Notes: a model not told the origin generated them from the sequence alone. DNA of 64,000 bases from Dendrolimus kikuchii (GCA_019925095.2 CM034406.1:12124388-12188387), one strand, 5' to 3'. Positions 22,011 to 33,899 are shown, counted from the first letter of the stretch. Program-made: numbers and translations.

Positions 22011-22641
22011 CTATTAAATTATCGTGAATTTTTATTTACAGTCATTCGTGGTAGGTTGTTATATATGAATTACTACGCATTTACTTGGCATTCCATCGAT
22101 TGAATTTTGATATTACTTGAATGGAGCTTATGTCAAATTTTACCCGATAGTAAGGCAAATGCGAACGGGCCATCAATCGACTGACCATTTACAGTCAACT
22201 GACATGCATATTATTTCAAACTGTGCCTATTCTTCTGTATCTGTACCGTACAATCTTAACCTAAACCTTATATTGAGACGATAGTGTTCGGCGATTTAGG
22301 TGAGATAGTAATTGCAGAATTGGGTCGCAGATCATGTCAAGTAAGGTGTTATGTCCGCTATAATCTGGTGCCGCATGTCGGTGTGTCCGATTATGTTGCT
22401 TGGAAGTGAGACGACGAGATTAGATCAAAAAGTTGTTGTGCACAATATTAGCTGCAAATTGTATTTGATTAAAGACCGATAATTTGGCAAGCCCGTACTT
22501 TTACATTAAGGTTTTATCAGACTCGATCAAAAAGTTTCTAAATTCAAAGGTTTATGAGTTTACTTATCATTTCATTAGGACGAAAAACATACTTTTGTTA
22601 TCTTTATTATTGTAAATATATTATTAATTACAAATGCTTTG

Positions 22642-22643
<2 letters not shown>

Positions 22644-22701
<58 letters not shown>
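22644..22701. repeat. TA microsatellite
   Basis: An uninterrupted (AT)29 run in intergenic DNA. Confidence 0.95.
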
Positions 22702-22704
<3 letters not shown>

Positions 22705-22709
22705 CAATT

Positions 22710-23170
22710 GCTGTTCGTTAGTCTCGCTAAAACTCGATTTGGCTATTTCTGGTTTTGAATTATTTGTCCAGAGAAGGTTTAAAATTTGAGTAAATATGAA
22801 ATCAAAAAATGCTTGGAATATAGTAAAAACAACAATTTCGCTTTCCCTTAGAAACTATTCCTGCCTGTCAAACATTTGAGGTTCGTCCCGTCGCTCGTTA
22901 AAAATCAATTAAATATGTTGTTAAAAAGTATCTTTACCTTAAGTATTTAAACATAAACCTTAATTAAAAAATACAATTAAAAACTAAAAATAAACTAAGT
23001 TATAAATAGTACAAGCGCTTATAGACCGTGTAACAAATCGTTGCCAGATGGGAGCGTACACAGAAGGCTGGCTGCATTGCCGCGCTGTATGGCGATGCGA
23101 TGCTTATTTATTGGGCGAAATATGAGCCATCCTTCTGATCACGGGTGGCAAATCAATTAAATTTCAAAGA
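22710..23170. other. Intergenic AT-rich DNA, nothing recognised
   Basis: No open frame or recognised repeat apart from short AT-rich phrases. Confidence 0.35.
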
Positions 23171-23174
23171 CGTT

Positions 23175-23482
23175 TTTTTATTGCAGGAGTTCAGCAGACA
23201 GGCAGACGGTCCACTTGATGGAAAGAGGTTACCGTCGACTATGGACATTCACTACACCAAAGGTGCTACAAATGCGCTGCTGCGCTCTTAAGGGAGTCTG
23301 GAACCTGGTCACTAATGCCGGAACACAACTCAAGGTTGTTATGGCGGCATACTCTAGACCAGGGCTGGTAGCCATCCAGTCGGGCAAATACCCTACCACC
23401 TGGCTGTAGGTAGTTTTGTCGCCTCTTACGACAGGCCGCTCGGCCGCAGGAAATTGTATTCTTTCTCCATTCCTGCACGGAT
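23175..23482 (-). repeat. S1 SINE, full-length copy
   Basis: On the minus strand it runs from gtgcaggaatggagaaagaa through ggtagggtatttgcccgact and ccagactcccttaagagcgc to ctgctgaactcctgcaataa with an A-rich tail. Other copies: 27663-27965, 34576-34812, 41905-42140 and 45037-45350 (plus); 26985-27252 and 27980-28068 (minus); a partial copy at 44697-44790. A B-box-like ggttccagnctc is present, but a tRNA origin is not proven. Confidence 0.7.
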
Positions 23483-23773
23483 AAAAAGTCGTTCAGAAAT
23501 CAAATTAAATTTAAGTGAAGTTTTTTTTTCATTTTTTGATTTTGAATATCTAACGTTTGATGTTCGTCCCGTCGTTCAAAAATATTTATTTTTTATTACG
23601 AATTCATTTTTGTTCCGGTTAAGTTTTGACCACATTTTTACTAAAGTTGAAACATTCTGTAATTATCATTCAGCTTTTTTATTTATTGATTCTGAGGCGG
23701 TAAGAAGTTTGCCGGGTCAGCTAGTAACAAATAAATAGAACTTATCAAATAAACCCACAAGACATGTCAATAA

Positions 23774-23964
23774 TTTTAAAATGGGGTGGGGTATAGATAC
23801 ACGGCGCATTTATTTATTATGAACGTATCCGAACTTTTTTAATATAGGTTAGAAAGCTAAGGCGCCTTAGTCTTCCTGGTTATTTTTTTTATAACCACCC
23901 AAAATTAATTTTATATCTCAAGTAATAAATAAATGTGCCGTATATCTATACCGCACCGTTAAAA
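23774..23964. repeat. Inverted-repeat MITE, ~190 bp
   Basis: The left arm (23774-23819, ttttaaaatggggtggggta ...) is the diverged inverted repeat of the right arm (23923-23964, ... tataccgcaccgttaaaa). Both arms contain tatagatayacggcrcattt. About 100 bp of spacer. No copy of it was noticed elsewhere in the window. Confidence 0.6.
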
Positions 23965-24374
23965 TGTTTGTATTTCTTTCATTATCACATTTTCAAAGTA
24001 CCTTAGTCATTTTGACAAAAATGGCAGCACCATTAGATATAAACCGTAATATATGACCGTCCGACTATACACGAGTCTATGAATGAATCAATGAAAACTC
24101 TTCATCTGTACCAAATAAATAACAGTAAAGTATCTGTCTGTGATTATAGAGGTATGAAAACTAATCATAAGCAACACTCAGTTTGTCTAATAGTTTATCA
24201 CATAAAGACTCCGAAATGATTTAACAAACAATGAAATTTTACGGATTGAAAGCCTTAAAAGCTCTCAGAGCGAAGCCGGCTAAGGGAAGCCTATCGCGGA
24301 ACAGTAAATTAGCGTAACCAAGACCGGTTCTATTATTTAGATGTATAAATAACTTCGCTGGGCAGAACACTCCA

Positions 24375-24660
24375 GTGAAGTGCTAAATTCCAGTTGTGAA
24401 GGAGCTGTTCTACCCTACATTACCTCACTTGAAGATCTACCGAATGATATTGAGCTAGAAAATGCCGCATCTTATGTAGACTTCATTCCTGCAATTCGCC
24501 GTTCAATAAATGGCAAAACACCTCGAATAGTCTCCCTTCAGAAATCTTCAAATATGCGGGGGGGGGGGGGGATGCAGTAACATCAAGTCCAAACTGTTCG
24601 ACCTCATGTAGCAAAATTGGGATGAAAAGTCTGATCAAATTTGGGATGAAATCACCTACT
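24375..24660 (+). pseudogene. Non-LTR reverse transcriptase N-terminal fragment
   Basis: The frame reads AIRRSINGKTPRIVSL, corresponding to the AI..MKNGKAPGxDG block at the start of LINE reverse transcriptases. After a poly-G run and frameshifts it continues with SKLFDLM-like and WDEKS-like phrases. Heavily mutated. Confidence 0.5.
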
Positions 24661-24664
24661 GACG

Positions 24665-25280
24665 AGTGTTGTGATTAATAACATTTTAAATGTAATGCAA
24701 AATAAAAATAAAATCATTTTTTAAACAGGGTTGTTTAAGACTTCACCGCCATATCCACAAATTAACCCTACTTGTGCGAGTTCTAGTCATACATGGTCAC
24801 TTCTATTTTTACCACCTACCGCTTTTCATCATGTCACATGATTTAACAAAATCAACGTCTACTGCATTTTGAATCGTTTATTTGAAGAAAAAACCCCTGT
24901 AGTTTATATGGGAGAATGAATCGAAATTTATCTGATGAAGATGAACTAAGGATTTTATATCTACGTCACTTGGACTTACCTGATTCAATTGATTTATTGT
25001 TTATGACGATTCACACAAATGCTATCTATTTGTAAATAAAATTCTGTAAATTAATTCACAATGCGTCAGTCCACAACTTTTCTCTTATGAGTATTAATCG
25101 TGTACTTTAGAGTTATTACCCTTAGCAGTTGTGCTATCTGAATAAAGGTACACTCATTTATGTACGATAAATATACGCTGTAAATAGCTATTTATACGAG
25201 AGCGTGGTATAAGGGAGTTTACACATTGGTTACCGATGTTATAATAAAGCTGACTGCCGACTCAACTGAGATACTTCTTA
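24665..25280. other. Intergenic AT-rich DNA, nothing recognised
   Basis: Neither strand shows a coding signal or recognised repeat. Confidence 0.35.
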
Positions 25281-25284
25281 ATAG

Positions 25285-25490
25285 TAATAATAATCGGCTG
25301 ACAAACACACGTATTATATATCGCCAACTTAAGCAACTTAGAGTTGAGACTACTCTGAGGCCGATCTCAGACACTCAGTAAGGAAAAGTTCGTTTCAGAA
25401 ATTTACCATGCCAGAAATGAAACCGGAAAAAGCCTTTTTCGTTGCAGTGAGGTAAGTTGGTAATAGACTTAGACCACTCAACCACAGAAC
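25285..25490 (-). repeat. tRNA-like SINE, degraded copy
   Basis: It retains aatcggctgacaaacacac, gaggccgatctcagacac and aatttaccatgccagaaatg of the SINE body. The B box is damaged. Confidence 0.45.
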
Positions 25491-25639
25491 ACACAAGCAC
25501 ACTTGAAAACGTTACGACCTCCTCGACCTTATATGATTGTTATGACGTCATGGTAGGGTATGCTGATATTAGACGGATTAACCAAATTGAACCACTTTGG
25601 TTGATAGACACAGAACTGAAAGGACATGCCGTTATTCAA

Positions 25640-26980
25640 TGACATTGAATGATGCATTTATATACAAATCGATCAGTTTGATCGATTTATCCAGATTGAA
25701 GATGGAAAGGATATAATATCGGCTGTAGATGATAGACAGAGCAACCGAAATAACATTGTATAGGTACATATATGTAGACGTCACGTTCAATTAATTAACC
25801 AATAGTAATAGCAAAGAAATGGATAGAATTATCTTTGAAGCCTCCTAGATTTTGAACAAGACTGCAAGGTTGTGACGTCACTAGTAGTATATTATTGTAT
25901 AAACAAAAAATATATTATTTTATTGTGATATTTTAAAAGACAATAGTAGTACATAGTATGGTATTTTAGCGTCTGTTTTTTTATTTATTATAACAATATG
26001 TATCATGACCCTAATGAGACAAATTAAGTATTTATTAATGATTGTTTAACTACCAGTTGAAATATTTTTTGTCATCGATAACATTTATTTATTACCTACT
26101 AATTATTATATTTTTAGATAAACCAAAATGCGCCTTAAAAGGATTTGTTTCAGGCAGCCTACTTAAAGGATATTCTTATATAGTTTGGTGTTGTATAATA
26201 GTTTTAAAATTGATATAATATGTCAAATATTCATGAATATTCAAGGTTTAAAATAATTTCAAGCAAATGGGTGGCAAAAAAATGGTGAAATCTGAACCCA
26301 TGTAACAAAAGTCTTAGCCAAGAAAGTTTTTGTGATGACCGTCCGAAAAGACACGTTTTTCTAAAAAGTTAGCTATTCAATATAATTACACACTTATTGC
26401 TTTATATCATACAACGATTATTATGTATTTGTATCCAATTTTATACATTTATAAAATATAAAATTGCACAGCGAAGTGTCAGCCTTCAAATACTTGTCTT
26501 GAGGTCTTAACTGCAAATAAAATCCTAATAATATAGTAAGCGAAATTTTTTCATCTACCATCGCCCGTAATCTAGCCAAGAGACGTCGGAGTCCAAAAAT
26601 TCTGCAGAAAATATTCTGTTTCTCAAACAATTAAGTATTGTTAGTGCGAAATTTATATAATCAGACACGTAGAACTCTGACAACTGTTTTGGTTGACTTC
26701 CGAACGAACAAAGAATGCCGATCTAAAGTACAATTAATTATAGGTTATGATTCTCTCACAAAAATTAGCCACCCTAGAGAGCTACTATGACATGTGCATC
26801 CGACCAAAGTCGAAGTAAGAATATCTTTCATCATTACGCCAGCTCATTTTTATATCGGATTAGTAAACAAACCTACCCGCAAATACTACATACAATAGTG
26901 TAATAATTGGTGGCACTACTTGGAACTAAACTAATGTTACTTTACTACTATGGGTACCTACTTTTCAATTTAATTTATTT
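25640..26980. other. Intergenic DNA, nothing recognised
   Basis: AT-rich; a 69-codon minus-strand frame at 26421-26630 has no recognisable motif. Confidence 0.35.
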
Positions 26981-26984
26981 ATAC

Positions 26985-27252
26985 ATGAGTACAGCAGATA
27001 AACTGACCGCCCACCTAATGTACTGTGGTTATCGTCGCCTAGAACATTTGCAACACCATAAGCGCTGCAAAACTAGCGGAAGACAAATCATCGTGTTATG
27101 GCGGCATGTTCTAGAGCTTTGTCTAGGCTAGGGGTGGTAGCCATCCAGACAAGCAAATGCCCTACCATCTCGCTGTATGTTGTTTTGTCACCTCTTACGA
27201 CAGGCCGCCTAACTGCAGGAATTAGTATTTTTCCGCCATTCCTGCAGGAATA
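26985..27252 (-). repeat. S1 SINE copy
   Basis: Minus orientation, from cctgcaggaatggcggaaaa to ctgctgtactcatg. More diverged than the copies at 23.2 and 45.0 kb. Confidence 0.6.
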
Positions 27253-27662
27253 ACTGTACAAAATATAATGATACAATGGTTTGGTTTTGGAGTAAAAGTT
27301 TAACTACCGTCAAGTACATAGTTTTTACGAAATCTGTCACGTTGCCAGTACGCGTGCTCTTAAAATACAACTGCTAGTGTAACATTGCTCTTAGTTTTAT
27401 AATATTCTATCTATCTAGTTCACTATGATCGACCGACCGTATTCAATTTGAACTTGTTCCAATAGCGAATAAAAGTTAACGAAGTTTGATTAATGTTTGA
27501 TAGAATATATGCCGCAGATATATTTTTAGGGTTCCTATAACTAAAGGGGAAAAGAAACCTTATGGTTAATTCCGGCTGTCTTTGCCTCGGCTGATTATTT
27601 TAGGAACTACTAAATTTTAAAAAACATAGAAGTGCCGTGCCTTGTTACATAAAAGAAATTTC

Positions 27663-27965
27663 CGTGCAGGAACGGAGAAAGAATTCAATTTCCTGCGGCC
27701 GGGTGGCTTGTACGAGGCGACAAAATAGCCCACAGCCAGGTAGTAGGGTATTTGCCCGTGTGGATGGCTACTATACTCTAGAGTATGCAGCTATAATAAC
27801 CTTGAGTTGTGTTCCGGTATTAGTGGCCAGGCTCCAGTCTCCCTTTAGAGATCAGCAGCATATTTGTGGAACTTTTGGTGTTGCAAATGTCGATAGGCTA
27901 TAGTAACCACTTTACATCAGGTGGGCCCTCTGCTTGTCTACGGAACTCATGCAATAAAAAAAAAG
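27663..27965 (+). repeat. S1 SINE copy with A tail
   Basis: gtgcaggaacggagaaagaa ... ggtgggccctctgcttgtct ... catgcaataaaaaaaaag. A second, partial copy in the opposite orientation follows at 27980-28068, so the two make a spaced inverted pair. Confidence 0.65.
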
Positions 27966-28544
27966 TAAAGTCATATTTTTCATTGCGAAGCTGGCGAACA
28001 GGCAGACGGCCCAGCTCATGGAAAGTGGTTACCATCACCTATAGACGTTTGCAGCAACAGGATAGATGACAAAACAGATGCGATCACAGCGCCATCTTTT
28101 TCGCTATTTTCGTCTATCCTACGTCATTTATCGGGATAATGTATCATCTATGTTACGCCCCAGGGTATAAATTATATATCGAGTTTCATTTAAATCTGTT
28201 CAGTAGTTTTCACTTTATATCCTAACAGATAGTCAGAAAGACAGACAGTCAGTAAGACAGACAGACAGAAAGTCAGACAGACAGACAAAAATTCTAAAAT
28301 ATCCCCCTGATTTTTTTCACATTTTTAAACACATGTAGTACAAACTCAAACCATTTACAGATTTATTATAGCATAGATTACAGATGTAAATTTTTTTTAA
28401 CAAAAACAATACCTACTTCATACTAAAGACCAAAAAAAAAATAGCTGACTTCTGTCTACATCTTGAAGTTGGTGCCAAGTAAAATACGCAAATACTTTAA
28501 TAGCTTTAGAAATACCATTTCACTCTTCGGTGTATATAGTTATG

Positions 28545-29400
28545 CTCTTCAACAAGGGTTGCTCTCGATTTCCTTGAGGTCCACTAACCTGATCCCGATT
28601 TGGTGATCACGGGACGGAGTATAAATTTACGAATAAAGAATAAAATATCAAAATCGATCCACAAGTGACGGAGAAATTGCCTAACATGCCTACAAAAAAA
28701 ATAAACGTCTGTAGAAAGTGTAATATTGGCACGCATATACAAGCTTTTTTTGGAAAAAGTAGGCTCTCTTAATAAGGGATACTAAGGGAGAATAGACTTT
28801 CTTAATAAGGGTTACTCTCAATTTCTCTGGAATCTATTCACCAGATCCTGTCTTGGTGACCACGGCACCCACTCGGGAGTATAGACTTACGAGTAAAGAA
28901 AAAGAATTGGACATCGGTTTAGAATTGACGGAGATATCGTATTACGAAAAAGTTGGTTACCAATTTTCGTGAATTTCTCTAATTACTTGGAATTAGATCC
29001 TGATATGGTGACAATGGGACCAATTCAAGAGTATACCCGCCACGCTTGTCCAAGGCGTCTTGGCAGGTTTGACACATTGGTTATCACGATGTTTTCCTTC
29101 ACCATGGTGCATGCGTTCCGGCAAGGATCGAACCCGTGCCTTTTGAGTTTAGGACGTGAACGCTAAACATTATACGCTACCACGTTTTCTACAGGCACTT
29201 AATTTTTGTCACTTAATGTTACTCGATTTCCCCGTCAATTGTGGGTCCATTATCAAATATATTTTTTTTATTATAAAAATATAATGTTTCGATTTAAAAA
29301 TAATAAAAATTGGTTCACAACTGACGGAGAAATCGAGTAACAAACATACAAAACAACATACAGACGAATTCAAAACCTCCTTTGGGAAGTCGGTTAAATA
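28545..29400 (+). repeat. Three to four units of a dispersed repeat (ctcgatttctctgg family) plus S3 SINE
   Basis: Units near 28550-28700, 28795-28960 and 28970-29040 share ggttgctctcgatttc, gatcct-ctTGGTGACCA-GGgac and gggagtatanactta. The closing section cacaactgacggagaaatcg ... cctcctttgggaagtcggtt lies at 29310-29395. An S3 SINE-like piece (28990-29185; minus-strand B box ggcacgggttcgatccttgc) is embedded. Other copies: 37615-37765 (reverse), 52190-52340, and 52625-53420 (split). Confidence 0.5.
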
Positions 29401-29525
29401 TTAGCTTATTCCAAAACAGTTTTCACTAAAATGATGGCTTGTTTCAATGCTGCGATATATTGTGTCCCGGGAATCCCGCGGAAATTTCGAGTCAAGCGTG
29501 AAAAAATTCACGGGCATATCTTAGT
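29395..29525 (+). repeat. Dispersed lepidopteran repeat fragment
   Basis: tgtgtcccgggaatcccgcg and ttcacgggcatatcttag match 4738-4800. Confidence 0.45.
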
Positions 29526-29884
29526 TACAAACAAAACCTTGTACATGTAAAAAAACCTTCTATACCTTGGCTTTAATATTGACCAAATTGTATTTTGTCA
29601 AGTATGTCTTGAAATAGATACAGGTTTACATTTTTTATAACGTAATGAGACATCACTCACGATTTGTGTTAAATTATATGTCATTTCCAGTGAATAGCCA
29701 ACTCCAAGGACATATAATTATGGTAGTTTAAGAATTTATTATTAGTATGCCTACTTTGTCACTGCGAAGACAGTTGTTAAAGGTTAAGAAGTGATATAAT
29801 ATATTTTGTGATATAAATAATAACATGCAAAAAAGTACTATTCTTCCATGAGAATAATCCTCGTAAGACTTAAGTGATAGTCAT

Positions 29885-30580
29885 CGGTAGCCGCAGAATA
29901 CGTGCAAAACTAGATTTCGCAATTTTGCCGAACATTGGTTTTGGCGGCACTTGTATCCCATTGCGTGACACTGTCAAAAATTTGGGCATAGTCATCGATA
30001 GTGATCTATCTTGAAAGTCTCCACCTCTCCGAATTAAGTCGGAGAGTGTTTCTGTCTTCTAGATCCCTGAGAAGGCTGAAAAATTTTCTGCCTACTGCCG
30101 ACAAAATTATGCTTGCACAGTCTCTTTTGCTACCCATTTTAGATTATTCTGACGTCTGCTATCTTAACTTAACCATATAATAGCTGAATAAACTTAAGCA
30201 ACTTCAGAATCTTTGTATTAGATCCATATTTGGCTCGCGAAAATATGACCATGTTTCTGAATTTCGTGAAAAACTCAAGTGGCTCCCTATTCGCTTACGC
30301 GGGGATACTCACATTCTCACACTACTTTATTAACATATTATTTATTCCTAGTTGTCCTCCTAAACTTAAGGAACGTTTTGAATCCCTTCGCCTTTCTACT
30401 TCCCACAATTTGCGCACTCATACGTATCAAAAATCACTACACCTGCACAGTCTTCATCCTTTTATGATAACTCTTTTACAGTGCATGCTGTCAAACTTTG
30501 GAATACGCTGCCTCTTACTGTCAGAGACCAAAACAACGCCTACATTTGTAAAAATATACACATTCATTAATTAATAATCA
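29885..30580 (+). pseudogene. Jockey/CR1-type reverse transcriptase C-terminal remnant
   Basis: Fragments in several frames: RAKLDFAILPNIGF and TVKNLGIVIDSDL near 29905-30015, MLAQSLLLPILDYSDVCY near 30105-30160, LNKLKQLQNLCIRSIFG and REKLKWLPIRLR near 30185-30300, and AVKLWNTLPLTVRDQ near 30490-30535. The order matches the C-terminal part of a jockey-like LINE. Stops and frameshifts make it non-functional. Confidence 0.7.
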
Positions 30581-30694
30581 TGCAATATAATATATCCACT
30601 CAAATAAAAAACTCATTAAATGCATAAAATATAAAACATATCTTAGTTTTAATTACAAAATGAGTTTTACACATGTAAGAGTTTATTTTCTGTT

Positions 30695-32220
30695 ACTGGC
30701 CGCTTGGACGCCTAATTAGAAACATTTTAAAAAAGCATCCATAGCTTGTTCTTTTTTTGAAATTGGAGAATAACATTTCTTTCTTGGCTTTTTCTATTAT
30801 TTTGGCGGCAATAAAAAATTTAATCTGAATTTTATTTTGTTCAAAATGGGCAAAAATAAAAGTTGTGATGCGTCAACTAGGCAAATAATTGTTAATTTAC
30901 ATATGGATCATAAGTGGGCGTACAGAAGAATAGCTGAGCGTTTAAATTGTTCTGTTAAAAAAGTTTTTAATGCAATTGATCATTATAAAACACATGGAAC
31001 TGTTGAAAATATTCTTAGAAAGGTTCGGCCAAGAAAAATTTCTCCCAGAGAAGATACGCTAATCGTTCGTGTTGCTAAAAAAGACCCAAGTAAAGGCTCT
31101 AATTTCCAGATTAAAAATGAAGTTTTTTCGCCTGATGACCCGAGAAACATCTCGTCAAGACTGATACGCCGAAGATTAGTGGAAGCTAAATTGTTTGAAA
31201 GAATTTCTCGAAAGGTACCGCTTCTTACCAAGCAACACCGAAAGAAGCGATTATTATTCGCTAAAAAATATGTTAATTGGACGGTACAAGAATGGAAAAA
31301 AGTGTTATTTTCAGATGAAACAAAAATAAATATGGTAAATTCCGATGGAAAGCGCTATGTTAGACGTCCTGTAAATAGTGCTTTTAATTATAAATACACA
31401 AGGAGTATAGTCAAGCACGGTGGTGGTAACATTAAAGTTTGGGGGTGTTTTTCCAGATGTGGAGTTGGACCCGTTCGGAAGATTGAAGGTACAATGGATC
31501 AATGGCAATACAAAAATATCTTAGAGCACACAATGATTCCCTACTCGGACGATCATTTGCCTGTAACCTGGATCTTTCAGCATGACAATGATCCTAAACA
31601 CACGGCCAATAGCGTCAAATATTTCCTTAGCGGACAGCGTATATCCGTTTTAGACTGGCCAGCAAATAGTCCGGATTTAAACCCGATAGAAAATCTCTGG
31701 TATATTGTTAAAAAGAAAGTCTTAAACAAACGTAACACCAGTCATAACGAACTATATGAAGCATTTGTTGAAGCATGGAATTCAATCCCCCTAGAAAAAT
31801 GTATGAAATTGTTTGAATCAATGCCACGTCGTTGCAGTGCTGTTATTCAAAATAAGGGATACGCCACTAAATATTAATTACAACTATTGGTAGGCTGTGG
31901 ATAGTAGCTATTTCGTAAATAACAATACTAATTACTAATACTTAAAAAAATATTGCTTTTTATACTTTTTTGTTGTTGTTTCTAATTAGTTGACCATTAT
32001 TGTTCATGCCTTAAAACTGATGTAAATGTTTTTCCGTAATATAATATTAAAACTGCACATGTGTAATGGGATTTATAATGTTTTTCTAATAAATAATAAA
32101 CCGTTGACAAATTGTTGTCCTATTTATTGTTTAATTTGAAAATAAAAACGATTGCGGTGAAGTATCTTACATAATGTCAAGGACCGTTGGTAGTGTTTCT
32201 AATTAGATGACCACCACTAT
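30695..32220 (+). mobile_element. Tc1-like DNA transposon with subterminal repeats
   Basis: It encloses an uninterrupted transposase frame. The left end holds cctaattagaaaca (30711-30724) and the right end its inverse tgtttctaattagatgacca (32194-32213), followed by a TA-repeat. A second right-hand copy tgtttctaattagttgacca occurs at 31977-31996, about 215 bp inside the end, suggesting a repeated transposase-binding site (IR/DR-like). The exact outer left boundary is uncertain. Confidence 0.65.
30846..31877 (+). CDS. Tc1-like transposase, DD34E
   Basis: 343 codons, intact, ending KGYATKY. An N-terminal paired-type helix-turn-helix region (ASTRQIIVNLHMDHKWAYRRI onward, and a second block RLIRRRLVEAKL) precedes the DDE catalytic core: FSDETKI (first Asp), FQHDNDPKHTA (second Asp) and NPIENLW (Glu). 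I count 34 residues between the second Asp and the Glu, the classic DD34E spacing. W-G-C-F-S follows KVWG as in other Tc1 transposases. The length is normal for the family. The ATG chosen is the first in the frame. It lies in intergenic DNA, with no host gene context. Could be active or recently so. Confidence 0.9.
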   Translation: MGKNKSCDASTRQIIVNLHMDHKWAYRRIAERLNCSVKKVFNAIDHYKTHGTVENILRKVRPRKISPREDTLIVRVAKKDPSKGSNFQIKNEVFSPDDPRNISSRLIRRRLVEAKLFERISRKVPLLTKQHRKKRLLFAKKYVNWTVQEWKKVLFSDETKINMVNSDGKRYVRRPVNSAFNYKYTRSIVKHGGGNIKVWGCFSRCGVGPVRKIEGTMDQWQYKNILEHTMIPYSDDHLPVTWIFQHDNDPKHTANSVKYFLSGQRISVLDWPANSPDLNPIENLWYIVKKKVLNKRNTSHNELYEAFVEAWNSIPLEKCMKLFESMPRRCSAVIQNKGYATKY

Positions 32221-32284
32221 ATATATATATACATCTTATAAATATGTTTGTATGATTTCAAAACTAAAAAGCAATATATTATAT

Positions 32285-33175
32285 ACGAAGATATAAAACC
32301 TTTTTGGGAGAAGTTCGATATTCAAATTAAAGTGTCAATCACAACATTAATTAAGAAGACAAGAAGAATAACTATAAAACATATAGCTAAGTTCCTAAAG
32401 ATATCTTTTGGTAGCGTTCAATCCAGTTTAATTGATTCACTGGGGTTCAAAAATGTGTCAAGATGTGGCAAGATGGATGCCATGAATGTTAACCGACGAA
32501 AACAAAAAGCGACTTTTGAAATTTTCTAAGCGTAATCTCGAAATGTTCCAGCGTGATTCGGATAACTTTTGCCGTCGCCTTGTCACCATGGACGAAACGC
32601 GGATCCACCACTTTGATCCTGAAACTAAGAGACAAAGCATGTCTTGGAAATGACCATCCTCTCCATCCACTAAGAAATTTCGAGTTGCTTCTACCGCTGG
32701 CAAAGTTATGGCCTCGGTGTTTTGGGATAGTGAAGGAATCCTTTTTATTTATTACATGCCAAAAGGTCAGACGACTACTGGACACTATTATGCAAATTTA
32801 ATTTCGAAAGTACGTGAAGCGATTAAAAAAACCTTGTGGAAAACTGTTGTTGGGCGTGTTGTTTCTTCACGATAACGCTCTCGCTCAACAATCGGAAGTT
32901 GCGCTCAACGCAATCCGCTGTGCTGGCTTCAATCTCCTTGACCACCCACCATATTCTCCGGACTTAGCCCCAAGTGATTTTTACTTCGTAGGAAATTCGT
33001 GGAACTAAATTTCACGATAATGACGCGGTTATGGCTGCCGTAGAGGACGTTTTTGAGACTCAAGACTCGAAAGGAATAACGAAGTTATTCTAAATGCATT
33101 CCTTTCGAAGAAGATTATGTAGAAAAATAAGATATTTTTGTTAAAATTTTTGCATTTTTTAATATTGATTCCAAG
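32285..33175 (+). pseudogene. Mariner transposase remnant, DD34D
   Basis: Pieces in changing frames: TMDETRIHHFDPETK near 32585-32630, GKVMASVFWDSEGI near 32700-32745, and FLHDNALAQ ... HPPYSPDLAPSDFYF near 32865-32985, where I count 34 residues between the Asp of HDN and the Asp of APSD. KIEE-type C-terminal fragments follow. At least four frameshifts or stops. The N-terminal part (32248-32529) is poorly matched. Confidence 0.7.
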
Positions 33176-33405
33176 AACTTTTTGATTCACCCTTGTAGAA
33201 TAAAAATAACCTTTTTATTTTATACATAACTATTCTATTCTATTCTATTTTTGTTCCATGTGGCCCCAACGCATAGGCATTGATTTTGCCAATGACACAT
33301 AGAGGGTAAAGTGACAGGAGAAAGAAAATTTAAAGAAAAAAGGCTTTAATCGGTATTCGATTGCATTCATACATAACAAACATTGTTATACAATAATATT
33401 TTTAA

Positions 33406-33523
33406 GAGTTATGAATGTCAAAGAGGCAAGTGAGGTGTGTAAGAATAAGCCTAAATGGCACTCTGTTGTTCGTGCCTACCCCGCAAGGGAACTGGCGTGA
33501 AGTTATGTATGTATGTATGTATG
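33406..33523 (+). mobile_element. RTE tail-only insertion
   Basis: agagttatgaatgtcaaaga ... gaataagcctaaatggcact ... aagttatg plus TATG repeats, matching the end of the long RTE copies. Flanked by TATTTTTAA (33397-33405 and about 33524-33532). Confidence 0.75.
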
Positions 33524-33589
33524 TATTTTTAAAATATCAGTATTTTTATAATATACTATTTTGTTGATTTATTATTTAATGAACTAAAC

Positions 33590-33815
33590 TATTACCTTTT
33601 TGGACCCCCGTTCGGGTAAAGGCTTCCTCCAATTGCGCCCAGTGCTTCCCTGTCCACCCGCCACTGCAGTGCGAGCCACCTTGAGCCCCACACGACATTT
33701 GCCGTACGCAGGACCACGCCATTCAGTCACTATCTTTGTCCATCTCTGGTCCGAGTATCGCGCGCTATGTCCAGCCCACTTCCACTTGAGATTTCTGATA
33801 TAACTTATATAAAGC
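33590..33815 (-). pseudogene. HmRTE-like LINE C-terminal fragment
   Basis: The minus-strand frame reads IRNLKWKWAGHSARYSDQRW then KIVTEWRGPAYGK, the conserved LKWxWAGH...RWT tail of endonuclease-reverse transcriptases. Only this end is present. Confidence 0.7.
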
Positions 33816-33899
33816 AGCATTAGTACACCATAATAAACACCAACAATATAATACATACAATTATATATAACTAACCACTTTTGATTTCGTCAAAACCGG

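Noticed and set aside
22644..22701. Repeat array as CRISPR or centromeric satellite
   Set aside because: Plain (AT)n microsatellite without spacers.
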